The notes: generated from the letters alone by a model not told the origin. Numbered from the stretch's first letter, positions 37,415 to 46,552 are shown. The stretch: DNA of 64,000 nucleotides from Streptacidiphilus fuscans (GCF_015690355.1 NZ_JADPRT010000003.1:524474-588473); one strand, 5' to 3'. Translations and numbers: made by a program.

Positions 37415-37454
37415 ACCCTTACCGGCCGGGTGATCGGCCTCACTCGGTGCTGCT

Positions 37455-39344
37455 TCAACGCGCCTCGCTGAGCCGCAGGCGCAGTCGGCAGACCGTCGCG
37501 TCAGTGCGGCGTCGCACCGCGCGGGAGATCAGCGCGCCGCGCTGGTTGTGCAGCGGCCAGGTCCACCAGTGCTCCGGCTCGACCTCAGGGACCAGCACGG
37601 TGACGCGGTCGTAGGCGTGCTCGGCGCGGAGCGTCCGCAGGTAGCCGACCAGCGGCCGGGCCAACTCGCGGCGCGCGGCCGGGATCTCGACCAGCGGGAC
37701 GCCCGGCTGCCACTGCTCCCAGTCACGGCGCAGGTTCTCGGCCGCGGCCCGCTCCTCCGCGTCGGCCTCGGCGGGGACGACGGTGACCGCGACCACCTCG
37801 TCGCCGAGCGAGATCGCCGCCGACAGCGCCTCCCTGGTCAGCCGCGACAGCGTGCCGACGGGCACGACGACTAGCGAGTGCCGGGGCTCCGGCGCGGCCG
37901 GGACCACGCCGAGCTCCAGCTTGTCGCCGATGTTCCGGTAGCCGCGCCGCACCGCGGTGAAGAGCAGGACCAGCAGCGGCAGCAGCACCACGACGACCCA
38001 GGCGCCCTCGGTGAACTTGGTCAGCGTCTCGACGACGGTCGCGCAGGCGGTCAGCACCGCGCCGAACCCGTTGATCAGCGCCTTGCCCTTCCACCCCGGG
38101 CAGCGCACCAGCCACCAGTGCCGCACCATGCCCACCTGGCAGATGGTGAAGCCGACGAAGACCCCGATGGCGAAGAGCGGCACCAGGCTGTCCACGTCCC
38201 CGCCGGAGGCGACGAGCAGCACCGCCGACGCGCCCGCCAGCGCCAGCACGCCGTGCCGGTACACCTGGTGGTCGGCGCGGAGCGCGAAGACGTGCGGCAG
38301 GTGGTGGTCCCGGGCCAGCAGCCGCAGCAGCACCGGCAGTCCGCCGAAGGAGGTGTTGGCGGCCAGCGCGAGCAGCACCATGGTGGCGAACTGGACCAGG
38401 TAGAAGAGGAACCCGTGCCCGAACGACGCGTCGGTCAGCTGCGCCAGCACGGTCACGCCCTCGACCGGCTGCAGGTGGAACCGCCCGATCAGCACCGCCA
38501 GCCCGATCAGCATGATCCCGAGCAGCGCGCCCAGCGCGATCTCGGTGTGCTGGGCCCGCTTGACGCGCGGCGTCCGGAACGACGGCACGGCGTTGGCGAT
38601 CGCCTCCACGCCGGTCAGCGCGGAACAGCCCGACGCGAACGCCTTGAGCAGGAGCAGCACCCCGACCGAGCTCGCGTTCGCGGCCACGTCGGACGCGTGC
38701 CCGGTGGCGAGCAGCGCGACCGGGTGGCTGCGCAGCAGACCGACGACGACCACGCCGAGGATCGACGCGATGAAGACGATGGTGGGGATCATGAACGCGC
38801 GCGCCGACTCGGCGATCCCGCGCAGGTTGACCCCGGTCACCAGCGCCAGCACGGCGAGGCAGATCCACACCCGGTCCCCGTAGAGCCCGGGGAACGCGGA
38901 GGTCAGCGCGGCGACTCCGGCGGTCACCGAGACGGCGACGTTCAGCACGTAGTCGATGACCAGCGAGGCGGCCGCGACCAGCGCGGTCCGGTGCCCGAGG
39001 TGCGCCTTGGCCACGGCGTAGGAACCGCCGCCGTCCGGGAACGCGGCGATGACCTGCCGGTAGGAGAAGGTCAGGAACCCCAGCAGCGCGGCGATCGCGA
39101 GAGTGACGGGAAGCGTGTACCCGAGCCCGTGCGCACCGGCCGCGGCCAGCACCAGCACGATGGCCTCCGGCCCGTACGCGACGGAGGCCATCGCGTCCAG
39201 CGAGAGGGCGGCGAGGCCGCCCATGGCCGAGAGCCGGTGCTTCTCGCTCTCCTCCGACTCCTCCTCCGACTCCTTCGGGAGGACGTCACCGGCCTCGGGT
39301 ATCGGATGCGACGCGGACTCGTCGGTGGCTGCGGGTGCCGACAT
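37455..39344 (-). CDS. KimA-like APC-superfamily transporter (probable K+ importer)
   Basis: The ATG at 39344 is chosen because GGGAGGGG stands just before it; longer in-frame starts have no site. The 629-residue product has an acidic N-terminus (KESEEESEESEK), about twelve membrane helices and a ~170-residue cytoplasmic C-terminal domain of UspA-like pattern. LSLDAMASVAYGPEAIVLVL matches the first helix of KimA, including Asp50 and Tyr57 at the spacing of the K+-site residues reported for Bacillus KimA. Proximity to kdp supports K+ or H+/K+ symport over amino acids; this is inference. Divergent from a paralogue at 39565. Confidence 0.75.
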   Translation of the reverse strand: MSAPAATDESASHPIPEAGDVLPKESEEESEESEKHRLSAMGGLAALSLDAMASVAYGPEAIVLVLAAAGAHGLGYTLPVTLAIAALLGFLTFSYRQVIAAFPDGGGSYAVAKAHLGHRTALVAAASLVIDYVLNVAVSVTAGVAALTSAFPGLYGDRVWICLAVLALVTGVNLRGIAESARAFMIPTIVFIASILGVVVVGLLRSHPVALLATGHASDVAANASSVGVLLLLKAFASGCSALTGVEAIANAVPSFRTPRVKRAQHTEIALGALLGIMLIGLAVLIGRFHLQPVEGVTVLAQLTDASFGHGFLFYLVQFATMVLLALAANTSFGGLPVLLRLLARDHHLPHVFALRADHQVYRHGVLALAGASAVLLVASGGDVDSLVPLFAIGVFVGFTICQVGMVRHWWLVRCPGWKGKALINGFGAVLTACATVVETLTKFTEGAWVVVVLLPLLVLLFTAVRRGYRNIGDKLELGVVPAAPEPRHSLVVVPVGTLSRLTREALSAAISLGDEVVAVTVVPAEADAEERAAAENLRRDWEQWQPGVPLVEIPAARRELARPLVGYLRTLRAEHAYDRVTVLVPEVEPEHWWTWPLHNQRGALISRAVRRRTDATVCRLRLRLSEAR

Positions 39345-39425
39345 TTCCCCTCCCGGGGCGTGGTGCGGTTCGTCTGAGTGCGTCCCCATGCTGGCCGCGG
39401 CAGGCACGGAAACCGCGCCATCCTG

Positions 39426-39472
39426 ACGCGCTCGTAACGCGCTTTGACGCGGTCCATACGCGGTCGATACGG
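39426..39472 (-). promoter_or_regulatory. five-unit phased motif array between KimA-like genes
   Basis: On the minus strand five GCGT/CCGT units begin at 39472, 39461, 39450, 39440 and 39429 (steps 11, 11, 10, 11), including GCGTATGGACC and GCGTCAAAGC. It is ~80-130 bp upstream of the left transporter and ~95-140 bp upstream of the right one, so it could serve both. Confidence 0.5.
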
Positions 39473-39564
39473 CAGACGAGGGGTTGCACCGTCGCACGCC
39501 CGCAGAGTGGGCCGTCCGCGCGGCGAGATCAGTAGAAATATCCGTTTCAACCTAGTCTCGACCT

Positions 39565-41589
39565 GTGGTGAACATCCCTCAGATGCTGAAGCGCTTGGTC
39601 ATCGGCCGGGCCATGCGCAGCGAAGAGCTCGGCGAGACGCTCCTTCCGAAGCGTGTCGCACTGCCGATCTTCGCCTCCGACCCGCTCTCCTCCGTGGCCT
39701 ACGCCACGCAGGAGATCCTGTTGGTGCTCACCATCGGCGGGACCGCCTTCCTCTACCTCACGCCCTGGATCGGCCTCGCCGTCGTCGTGCTGATGGCCGT
39801 CGTGGTGACGTCGTACCGGCAGGTCGTCTACGCCTACCCCAGCGGCGGCGGGTCCTTCGAGGTCGTCACCACCAACCTCGGCCCCAACGCCGGTCTCGTC
39901 GTCGCGGCCTCACTGCTCGTCGACTACGTGATGACCGTCGCCGTCTCCGTCGCGTCCGGCGTGGACAACATCATCTCCGCGTTCAACGGCCTGGCCGGCT
40001 ACCGCGTCCTGATGGCGGTCCTCTTCGTCGCGCTGCTGGCCGCGATCAACCTGCGCGGGGTGCGCGAGTCGGGGAAGGCCTTCGCCGCGCCGACGTACCT
40101 CTTCATCGCGGGCATCGTGCTGATGGTGGTCACCGGGTTCGTCAAGATGGCGTTCGGGCACGGGCCGGTCGCCGAGAGCGCCAAGTACCCGATCACGCCG
40201 GAGGACCACCAGAACACGCTGGCCGGCTTCGCCCTGGTGATGCTCGCGCTGCGCGCCTTCGCCTCCGGCTGCACCGCGTTGACCGGAGTCGAGGCGATCT
40301 CCAACGGCGTGCCCGCCTTCCGCAAGCCCAAGAGCAGGAACGCCGCCCAGACCATGGTGGCGATGGGTACCACGGCCGTGGTGATGTTCTCCGGCATCAC
40401 CATCCTGGCGATGACGTCGAAGATCCACCTCACCAACGACGGCTGCCAGCTCGTCGGCTTCGCCAACTGCAGCACCGCGCCGCAGGAGACCGTCATCGCG
40501 CAGCTCGCGGCGGCGATCTTCGGCGGCGAGCACAGCGTGCTCTTCTACTACATCCAGGCCGTCACCGCGCTGGTCCTGGTGCTGGCGGCGAACACCGCCT
40601 TCAACGGCTTCCCGCTGCTCGCCTCGATCCTGGCCCAGCACCGTTATGTGCCACGCCAGTTCCACACCCGGGGCGACCGGCTCGCCTTCTCCAACGGCAT
40701 TCTGGCGCTGGCCCTGGTCAACATCGCGCTGCTGGTGGCGTACAAGGCCAACGTCACCAACCTGATCCACCTCTACATCCTGGGCGTCTTCACCTCCTTC
40801 ACGCTCTCCCAGATCGGCATGGTCCGGCACTGGAACGAGCTGTTGCGCAATCCCGGGGCCGAGGCGAAGGCCAGGGCGGCGGCCAGACGTTCGCGGGTGA
40901 TCAACGCCTTCGGCGCGGTGACCACCGGGCTGGTGCTGGTGATCGTGATGATCACCAAGTTCACCCAGGGCGCCTGGCTGGCCGTGGTCGCGGCGGTCTT
41001 CCTCTTCGTCAACATGAAGGCGATCCGCCGCCACTACGACGACGTCGCCGAGGAACTGGAGGTGACCGACCCGGTCGAGGAGCTGTCCCGTCCGGCCAAG
41101 GTGCACGGCGTGGTGCTGGTTTCCAAGCTCCACAAGGCCACCCTGCGCGCCATCGGCTACGCGGAGGCGCTGCGCCCGGACACGCTTGAGGCGGTCACCG
41201 TCTCCGTCGAGCGCGGCGAGGCGGGCGAGTTGGAGCGGGACTGGCGCGAGTACGACCTCGACATCCCGCTCAAGGTGCTGGACTCGCCGTACCGGGAGAT
41301 CACCCGGCCGGTCATCGCCTACGTGCGCGGGCTGCGGAAGTCCGCGCCGAGGGACGCGGTCGCGGTCTTCATCCCGGAGTACGTGGTCGGGCACTGGTGG
41401 GAGCAGCCACTGCACAACCAGTCGGCGCTCTGGCTCAAGAGCCGCCTGCTGTTCATGCCGGGCGTGATGGTGATCAGCGTCCCGTGGCAGCTGGACTCGT
41501 CCCGGGCGGCGATGCGCCCGTCGCGCCGCGCCCCGGGCGCGGTCCGACGCGGGTTGCCGCCGGTCACTCCTCGGCAGTTGCGGAAGTGA
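39565..41589 (+). CDS. KimA-like APC-superfamily transporter (probable K+ importer)
   Basis: A 674-residue protein starting at GTG 39565 (a second GTG follows at once). A TAGTCT hexamer at 39553-39558 suggests a leaderless mRNA. The start LKRLVIGRAMRSEELGETLL and IFASDPLSSVAYATQEILLVL are strongly KimA-like, with Asp39 and Tyr46 matching the K+-site pair; the SYRQVVYAYPSGGGSFEVV helix also fits. Twelve or so helices are followed by a C-terminal cytoplasmic domain (from ~residue 480) with UspA-like alternation. It overlaps the convergent arsR-type gene by 26 bp at its 3' end. Confidence 0.8.
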   Translation: MVNIPQMLKRLVIGRAMRSEELGETLLPKRVALPIFASDPLSSVAYATQEILLVLTIGGTAFLYLTPWIGLAVVVLMAVVVTSYRQVVYAYPSGGGSFEVVTTNLGPNAGLVVAASLLVDYVMTVAVSVASGVDNIISAFNGLAGYRVLMAVLFVALLAAINLRGVRESGKAFAAPTYLFIAGIVLMVVTGFVKMAFGHGPVAESAKYPITPEDHQNTLAGFALVMLALRAFASGCTALTGVEAISNGVPAFRKPKSRNAAQTMVAMGTTAVVMFSGITILAMTSKIHLTNDGCQLVGFANCSTAPQETVIAQLAAAIFGGEHSVLFYYIQAVTALVLVLAANTAFNGFPLLASILAQHRYVPRQFHTRGDRLAFSNGILALALVNIALLVAYKANVTNLIHLYILGVFTSFTLSQIGMVRHWNELLRNPGAEAKARAAARRSRVINAFGAVTTGLVLVIVMITKFTQGAWLAVVAAVFLFVNMKAIRRHYDDVAEELEVTDPVEELSRPAKVHGVVLVSKLHKATLRAIGYAEALRPDTLEAVTVSVERGEAGELERDWREYDLDIPLKVLDSPYREITRPVIAYVRGLRKSAPRDAVAVFIPEYVVGHWWEQPLHNQSALWLKSRLLFMPGVMVISVPWQLDSSRAAMRPSRRAPGAVRRGLPPVTPRQLRK

Positions 41590-41992
41590 CCCGCAGGTGC
41601 GCGACGTGGTAGACGGCCTGGTCCAGCAGCGCGGAGACGTGCTCGTCGTAGAGCGCGTACTCGACGGAGCGGCCCTGCCGGGCCCTGGCCACCAGCCCGA
41701 GGTTGCGCAGCAGCCGTAGCTGGTGGGAGCAGGACGACTGTTCCATGCCGATGTCGGCGGCCAGCTCCTTCGGCGTGCAGGGCCCCTGCCGCAGCCGGGA
41801 GAGGATCAGCAGCCGGGACGGCGTGGCCAGCGCCTGCAGCGTCGCGGCGACCCGCTCGGCCGCGGCGGCGTCCAACGCGGTGGCGGCAGGCGGCGCGTCG
41901 GCGGCGTGCGCCGCGTGGGGCGGCTGGGCCGCCTGGGGCGCGGCGTCAGCCGGAGACGCGGCGTCGACTGCTCTGGGGACCATGGTTTTCAT
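41564..41992 (-). CDS. ArsR/SmtB regulator with alpha5 metal site
   Basis: A 142-residue regulator from the ATG at 41992. A ~40-residue Ala/Pro-rich N-terminal extension precedes the winged helix: LATPSRLLILSRLRQGPCTPKELAADIG and the recognition helix QSSCSHQLRLLRNLGL. The last helix contains Asp116-x-His118-x10-His129-x2-His132, exactly the alpha5 site of CzrA/NmtR-type Zn, Co or Ni sensors. The alpha3N ELCVC site is absent. It is therefore expected to release DNA on metal binding. No metal efflux gene is adjacent; the target is unknown. Confidence 0.85.
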   Translation of the reverse strand: MKTMVPRAVDAASPADAAPQAAQPPHAAHAADAPPAATALDAAAAERVAATLQALATPSRLLILSRLRQGPCTPKELAADIGMEQSSCSHQLRLLRNLGLVARARQGRSVEYALYDEHVSALLDQAVYHVAHLRVTSATAEE

Positions 41993-42097
41993 CGTACTCA
42001 GCCCGCGCACGCCGGGGCACAGGGCGCGGGCTCGCCACCTGGGTCCGAACGGTCGGCGCGGCCGGTGTGGGCGGTGCGGTCAGAGCCCTCAGCGCCG

Positions 42098-42490
42098 TCA
42101 GCGCGGCGTGAGCCACTCCTGCAGCTCGACCACGTTGCCCTCCGGGTCCCGCACGTACGCGACGTTCAGCCGGTCACCCATGGGAGCGGGCCCCGCGTCG
42201 ACCGTGCCGCCGCGCTGACGGATCCCGGCCACGGCCTTGTCCAGGTCGTCGACCCGCAGCGCGACCAGCGCGCGCACCTCCGTCGCGGGCCCCTGCGCGA
42301 CGTCCGGCAGCAGCACCGCGACCTGCTCGCGCGCCTGCAGCGCGATCGCGGCTGCGCCGCGCGCGGGACTGAGCTTGGCGTAGGGGCCCTCCTCGTTGTC
42401 GAACTGCGGCGTGAGCCCGAGGACGTCCCGGTAGAACCGGTAGACGGCGGGAAAGTCGGTGACCAGCAGGCGTATCTGCGTCAGCTCCAT
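42098..42490 (-). CDS. VOC/glyoxalase-family protein
   Basis: A 130-residue protein from the ATG at 42490. Two beta-alpha-beta-beta-beta units of the vicinal oxygen chelate fold: IRLLVTDFPAVYRFYRDVLGLTPQF and VDDLDKAVAGIRQRGGTV, ending with YVRDPEGNVVELQEW, which carries the conserved Asp-Pro-x-Gly and metal-site Glu. Activity could be a lyase, dioxygenase or resistance function. It lies upstream of the ArsR-type gene in the same direction, 105 bp away. Confidence 0.85.
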   Translation of the reverse strand: MELTQIRLLVTDFPAVYRFYRDVLGLTPQFDNEEGPYAKLSPARGAAAIALQAREQVAVLLPDVAQGPATEVRALVALRVDDLDKAVAGIRQRGGTVDAGPAPMGDRLNVAYVRDPEGNVVELQEWLTPR

Positions 42491-42547
42491 GACCGTGACC
42501 CTAGGCGTTCCGCTCGTCCCTTCGGCGGGGAATGCAAGACTGACGGT

Positions 42548-43573
42548 GTGACAGACAACGTCCTCACCAACACCCTCACCGACGTCCCCGGCTTCCGCGT
42601 CGGGCACGCGCAGCGCGTCGGGGGCGGGTGGCTGACCGGCGTCACCGTCGTGCTCGCGCCCGAGGGCGGCGCGGTCGCGGGCGTGGATGTGCGCGGTGGC
42701 GGGCCCGGGACGCGGGAGACGGACGCACTGGATCCGCGCAACCTCGTCCAGCGCGTCGACGCGGTCACGCTGACCGGCGGTTCCGCGTTCGGGCTGGACG
42801 CGGCGGGCGGGGTGGTCGCGTGGCTGGAGGAGCAGGGGCGCGGGTTCCGGGTCGGGCCGGAGGCGTCGCAGGTCGTGCCCGTGGTGCCGGCCGCCGCGCT
42901 GTTCGACCTCGGGCGCGGTGGCGACTGGAAGGCGCGTCCGGACGCGGCGTTGGGCCGCGAGGCCGCTGCCGCCTGCCACGACGGGCCGGTCGCGCAGGGC
43001 AATGTCGGTGCGGGGACGGGCGCCGTCGCCGGAGGGCTCAAGGGCGGGATCGGGTCGGCGTCGGTGCGGCTGCCGTCCGGGGCCACCGTGGCCGCGCTGG
43101 TCGCGGTGAACGCCGTCGGCTCGCCGGTGGACCCGTCGACGGGCGAGCTCTACGCGGCCCGGTTCGGCGAGCCCGGCGAGTTCCCGGCCCTGCGCGCGGA
43201 GCCCACCCAGGCGCCGGACGCCCGTCCGCTCAACACCACCCTCGCCGTCGTCGCCACCGACGTCACGCTCACCAAGGCGCAGGCCGCCAAGTTCGCGGGT
43301 ACCGCGCACGACGGCCTGGCCCGGGCGCTGCGCCCGGTGCACCTGCTCTCGGACGGGGACACCGTCTTCGCCCTCGCCTCCGGCACGCGTCCGCTGCCGG
43401 TGCCCGAGGGGGATCCCGCCTTCGCCGTCCACACGGAGGCCGCCGCGCTCAACGAACTCTTCGCGGCGGGCGCGGACGCGGTCACCCGGGCGATCGGCCA
43501 CGCGATGCTGGCGGCCGAGACGGTAGGGGAGTTCGAGGCTTATCGGGACAGGTGTGCGAACCGGCCGGAATGA
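42548..43573 (+). CDS. P1-family Ntn hydrolase (NylC/DmpA-like)
   Basis: A 341-residue protein from the GTG at 42548. LTDVPGFRVGHAQ and RGGGPGTRETDALDP are hallmarks of the P1 (S58) family, as is GNVGAGTGAVAGGLKGGIGSAS. In NylC-type members the precursor cuts itself between Asn and Thr; here PLNTTLAVVATD places Asn229-Thr230 at that point, making Thr230 the likely nucleophile of the beta chain. Family members act as aminopeptidases, D-esterases or nylon-oligomer hydrolases. The frame is open upstream but that part is antisense to other genes. Confidence 0.85.
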   Translation: MTDNVLTNTLTDVPGFRVGHAQRVGGGWLTGVTVVLAPEGGAVAGVDVRGGGPGTRETDALDPRNLVQRVDAVTLTGGSAFGLDAAGGVVAWLEEQGRGFRVGPEASQVVPVVPAAALFDLGRGGDWKARPDAALGREAAAACHDGPVAQGNVGAGTGAVAGGLKGGIGSASVRLPSGATVAALVAVNAVGSPVDPSTGELYAARFGEPGEFPALRAEPTQAPDARPLNTTLAVVATDVTLTKAQAAKFAGTAHDGLARALRPVHLLSDGDTVFALASGTRPLPVPEGDPAFAVHTEAAALNELFAAGADAVTRAIGHAMLAAETVGEFEAYRDRCANRPE

Positions 43574-43631
43574 GAGTGATCGTCCGGCAAAGTCCTGCCA
43601 ACCTCGCACAGCGCGCCGCACACTGGCAGGC

Positions 43632-44453
43632 ATGCGTGTGGAGATAGCGGGGGAACCGCAGCGAGGAGATCGGCCCACCGAGGACTTTGTCGCGTCGTCA
43701 GGCGACGCCTTCGTGCTGCTCGACGGATGCAGCGCACCCGTGGCGATGGAGAACGGCTGCGAGCACGGCACGGCCTGGTACGTGCGCCGGCTCGGCGTCC
43801 ACCTGCTGGCCCGCCTGGTCGACCGGCCGGACCGGACGATGGCGCAGTGTCTGAGCGACGCCATCGCCGAGACGGCCTCGCTGCACGGCGCGCGGTGCGA
43901 CCTGTCGCACCCCAACACCCCTGCCGCGATGGTGGTCGCGGCGCGCGGGCACGGGTCGGCGCTGCAGTACCTCGTGCTGGGGGACTCGCAGTTGGTGCTG
44001 GACCGGGACGGCAGCTTCGCCGTCATCGGCGACAACCAGCCGTTCCCGGCCGGTGAGCCGTTGCGGCGTCAGGTCCACGCGGCCACCCACGGCAGCCCGG
44101 AGCGCGCCTCGCTGCACATGCGCTACGCGCTGGCGGTGCGCGCCGCACGCAACACCGGCCACGGCCCGTGGGTCGCGGCGGCGTTGCCGCGTGCGGCCGA
44201 GCACGCGGAGACCGGCTCCGCCCCGCTCGGTGAGCTCCGCGCGTTCGCGGCACTCACCGACGGGGCGGCCCGGTTCGTCGACCGCTTCGACCTCGGCGGC
44301 TGGCCCGACGCGATGCGCCTGATGGACCAGCGCGGCGCGGCCGAGGTGATACGCCGGGTCCGTGAGGCCGAGGGCCAGGACCCGACGTGTGCCCGCTGGC
44401 CGCGCAGCAAGGGCCGTGACGACGCCACGGTCCTCTACGCGCGGCTGCGCTGA
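43632..44453 (+). CDS. PP2C-type (PPM) protein phosphatase-like
   Basis: A 273-residue protein from the ATG at 43632. PPM motifs: RPTEDFVASSGDAFVLLDGCSAP, QYLVLGDSQLVLD, AFAALTDGAARFVD and the final KGRDDATVLYARL with the metal-binding Asp pair. The first motif has DGC in place of the usual DGMGG, so activity may be altered. Cytosolic, no sensor domain. It may remove Ser/Thr phosphates; the partner kinase is not in the window. Confidence 0.8.
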   Translation: MRVEIAGEPQRGDRPTEDFVASSGDAFVLLDGCSAPVAMENGCEHGTAWYVRRLGVHLLARLVDRPDRTMAQCLSDAIAETASLHGARCDLSHPNTPAAMVVAARGHGSALQYLVLGDSQLVLDRDGSFAVIGDNQPFPAGEPLRRQVHAATHGSPERASLHMRYALAVRAARNTGHGPWVAAALPRAAEHAETGSAPLGELRAFAALTDGAARFVDRFDLGGWPDAMRLMDQRGAAEVIRRVREAEGQDPTCARWPRSKGRDDATVLYARLR

Positions 44454-44472
44454 GCGGCGTCGCCGCTACGGC

Positions 44473-45177
44473 TCAGTTGACGACCTTGACGTACTGCCAG
44501 GTCCAGTTGGACGCGGAGTTGGTCGAGTCGCCGCCGAAGGTGATCGCCTCGCGGAGCGTGGTGCCGGCCGGAACGCCCGTCAGGTAGACCGCGACGGCGC
44601 TGGGCGAGACCAGCTTGAACCAGGTCGTGCCGAGCGAGACGTTCTGCCACGAGCTGCCCGTCCACACCTGGACGTGCATCGCCACCCACTCGCCGGTCTT
44701 GTTCGGCGAGACCTGGGCGGCGATGGTCGGGTTCTGGGTGTGGTGGTAGTACGTGTAGCCGCCGGAGGTGTAGGCGCCCTGGACCATCCTGCTGGAGACC
44801 TGGGCCGCGTCCTGGACGGACACGCGGCGGCTGGCGGCGGTGTCGCGCGAGTCGCCCGCGAACTTCGCGGTGAAGGTGGCGTCGTGGGTGAGCTTGGCCC
44901 AGGCGGTCAGGTTGCCGTTGCGGTCGACCGTGCCCTTCTTGAGGACCGAGCCGCCCAGGTCGATCTCGACCGTGCGGTTGCTGGCGGTGCGGCCCAGGTG
45001 GGCGTTGACCTCGACCCACTGGTTGTAGCTCGCGTGGGTGGTGTTCGCGCTGATGCTCAGCGCGGTGTTCGCCAGGGTGGCCGGAGCGGCGGTGGCCGCG
45101 GTGGCGGGAGCCGCGCCGAGGGCGAGGACGGCGGCGGCGGTGGCCACAGCGGTGGCCACGGTGGTGCGGAGCTTCAT
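44473..45177 (-). CDS. secreted Ig-like/beta-sandwich protein
   Basis: The ATG at 45177 has a GGGGG site and gives 234 residues. A signal peptide runs to about residue 30 (AAPATAATAAP). The mature part shows beta-rich repeats like an Ig-like adhesion or carbohydrate-associated domain (WVEVNAHLGRTASNRTVEIDL, TFTAKFAGDSRDTAASRRVSV) and a Trp-rich C-terminal half (WTGSSWQNVSLGTTWFKL). No catalytic motif. Function unknown. Confidence 0.75.
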   Translation of the reverse strand: MKLRTTVATAVATAAAVLALGAAPATAATAAPATLANTALSISANTTHASYNQWVEVNAHLGRTASNRTVEIDLGGSVLKKGTVDRNGNLTAWAKLTHDATFTAKFAGDSRDTAASRRVSVQDAAQVSSRMVQGAYTSGGYTYYHHTQNPTIAAQVSPNKTGEWVAMHVQVWTGSSWQNVSLGTTWFKLVSPSAVAVYLTGVPAGTTLREAITFGGDSTNSASNWTWQYVKVVN

Positions 45178-45319
45178 GTTGCAACTACCCCCAGAGAAAG
45201 GCGTGTTTCTGGGCACGCCTGACAAACCCCCTGCACACGGGCGCGGCGCTGCAGTCGCCCTGCCATGTGTGCAGGAAATGTGAATGGTGTGAACGGTAGT
45301 GCATGGGTGTGACAGATAC

Positions 45320-45360
45320 GACGGAGCCCCGTCCACCACATCGGTGGACGGGGCTCCGTC
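45320..45360 (-). terminator. strong terminator downstream of pirin gene
   Basis: A perfect 18-bp stem (45320-45337 with 45343-45360) and 5-base loop, 43 bp past the pirin stop on the minus strand. It separates the pirin gene from the secreted-protein gene. Confidence 0.85.
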
Positions 45361-45403
45361 ATGTCTCGCGCGCCTACGCGCGCTCCCGCGCGCGACGGCG
45401 TGC

Positions 45404-46363
45404 TCAGGCGTGCGACGGCGGGATCACGCCGAAACGACCGGAGTTGAAGTCCTCGATCGCCTGCTGCAGCTCCTGGTGACTGTTCATCACGAACGGCCCG
45501 TAGTGTGCCACCGGCTCCTTGATCGGCTGGCCGCCGAGGATGACGACGTCCATGTTGGGGGAGCGGGACTCCTGCATCGCCGATGCCTGGATGGCGATGC
45601 TGTCGCCCTCTCCGAAGACGGTCGCCTGACCCATGTGGATCGGACGGTTCTCCTCGCCGACCGTGCCCTCGCCGTTGAGCACGTAGGCCAGCGCGTTGAA
45701 GTCGCGCCGCCACGGCAGGGTGATCCGCGCGCCCGGGCTGATGGTGGCGTGGATCATGGTGATCGGGGTGAAGGTCGAGCCAGGTCCCTGGTGGCCGTCG
45801 ATCTCGCCGGCGATCAGCCGGAGGATCGCGCCGCCGTCGGGCGTGGTCAGCAGCTTGACCTCGCCGCCGTGGATGTCCTGGTACTTCGGCGTGATCATCT
45901 TGTCCGAGGCGGGCAGGTTCACCCACAGCTGGAGGCCGTGGAACAGGCCGCCGCTGGCCACCAGCGACTCCGGCGGGGTCTCGATGTGGAGGATGCCGGA
46001 GCCGGCCGTCATCCACTGGGTGTCGCCGCCGCTCAGGTAGCCGCCGCCGCCGGTGGAGTCCTGGTGGATGAACTCACCGTCGATCATGTAGGTGACGGTC
46101 TCGAAGCCACGGTGCGGGTGCCAGGGGGTGCCCTTGGGCTCGCCCGCTCCGTACTCCACCTCGCCCATCTGGTCCATCATGATGAACGGGTCCAGGTACT
46201 TGGTGTTGATCTTCGCGAAGGCGCGGCGGACCGGGAAGCCCTCGCCCTCGAAGCCCTCCGGTGCGGTCACCACGGTCAGGACCGGGCGCGCCTGCGTCGT
46301 AGCCGGGTCCGGTGTCTGCACCCGCGGCAGGACCAACGGGTTCTCAACGGTCACAGCGGGCAT
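45404..46363 (-). CDS. pirin-family cupin protein
   Basis: A 319-residue bicupin from the ATG at 46363 with GAGGAGG upstream. The metal site is conserved: WHPHRGFETVTYMIDGE with two histidines, and HIE near residue 105. Two cupin halves are full length. Pirins bind Fe or another metal; some are quercetin dioxygenases, others modulate pyruvate or beta-oxidation enzymes (in Streptomyces a pirin acts on acyl-CoA dehydrogenase), which is of interest since an acyl-CoA dehydrogenase lies ~850 bp away. Upstream is a palindromic operator-like site. Confidence 0.92.
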   Translation of the reverse strand: MPAVTVENPLVLPRVQTPDPATTQARPVLTVVTAPEGFEGEGFPVRRAFAKINTKYLDPFIMMDQMGEVEYGAGEPKGTPWHPHRGFETVTYMIDGEFIHQDSTGGGGYLSGGDTQWMTAGSGILHIETPPESLVASGGLFHGLQLWVNLPASDKMITPKYQDIHGGEVKLLTTPDGGAILRLIAGEIDGHQGPGSTFTPITMIHATISPGARITLPWRRDFNALAYVLNGEGTVGEENRPIHMGQATVFGEGDSIAIQASAMQESRSPNMDVVILGGQPIKEPVAHYGPFVMNSHQELQQAIEDFNSGRFGVIPPSHA

Positions 46364-46428
46364 GGCAGCCTCCTCGACTTCTTGCCTCTCGACACGTCCA
46401 AGGTAGTTGAACGTTGAACCTCTTAGCA

Positions 46429-46444
46429 AGTTGAAGCGTCAACT
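46429..46444. promoter_or_regulatory. palindrome upstream of pirin gene
   Basis: AGTTGA-N4-TCAACT, a perfect 6-4-6 palindrome, followed on the gene side by a direct repeat GTTGAAC at 46405 and 46412. The AT-rich block 46400-46446 is the likely promoter; a MarR- or HxlR-type regulator could bind, not identified. Confidence 0.5.
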
Positions 46445-46552
46445 AATTCCCGCCCCGGTGTTCAGTTGTCCTGAGGGCCGCCGCCTGAGGCCTGCCGCCG
46501 GCCTGAGGCCCACCCCCGGCCTGAGCCCGCCGCCTCAGTCGATGGTCCGCCC

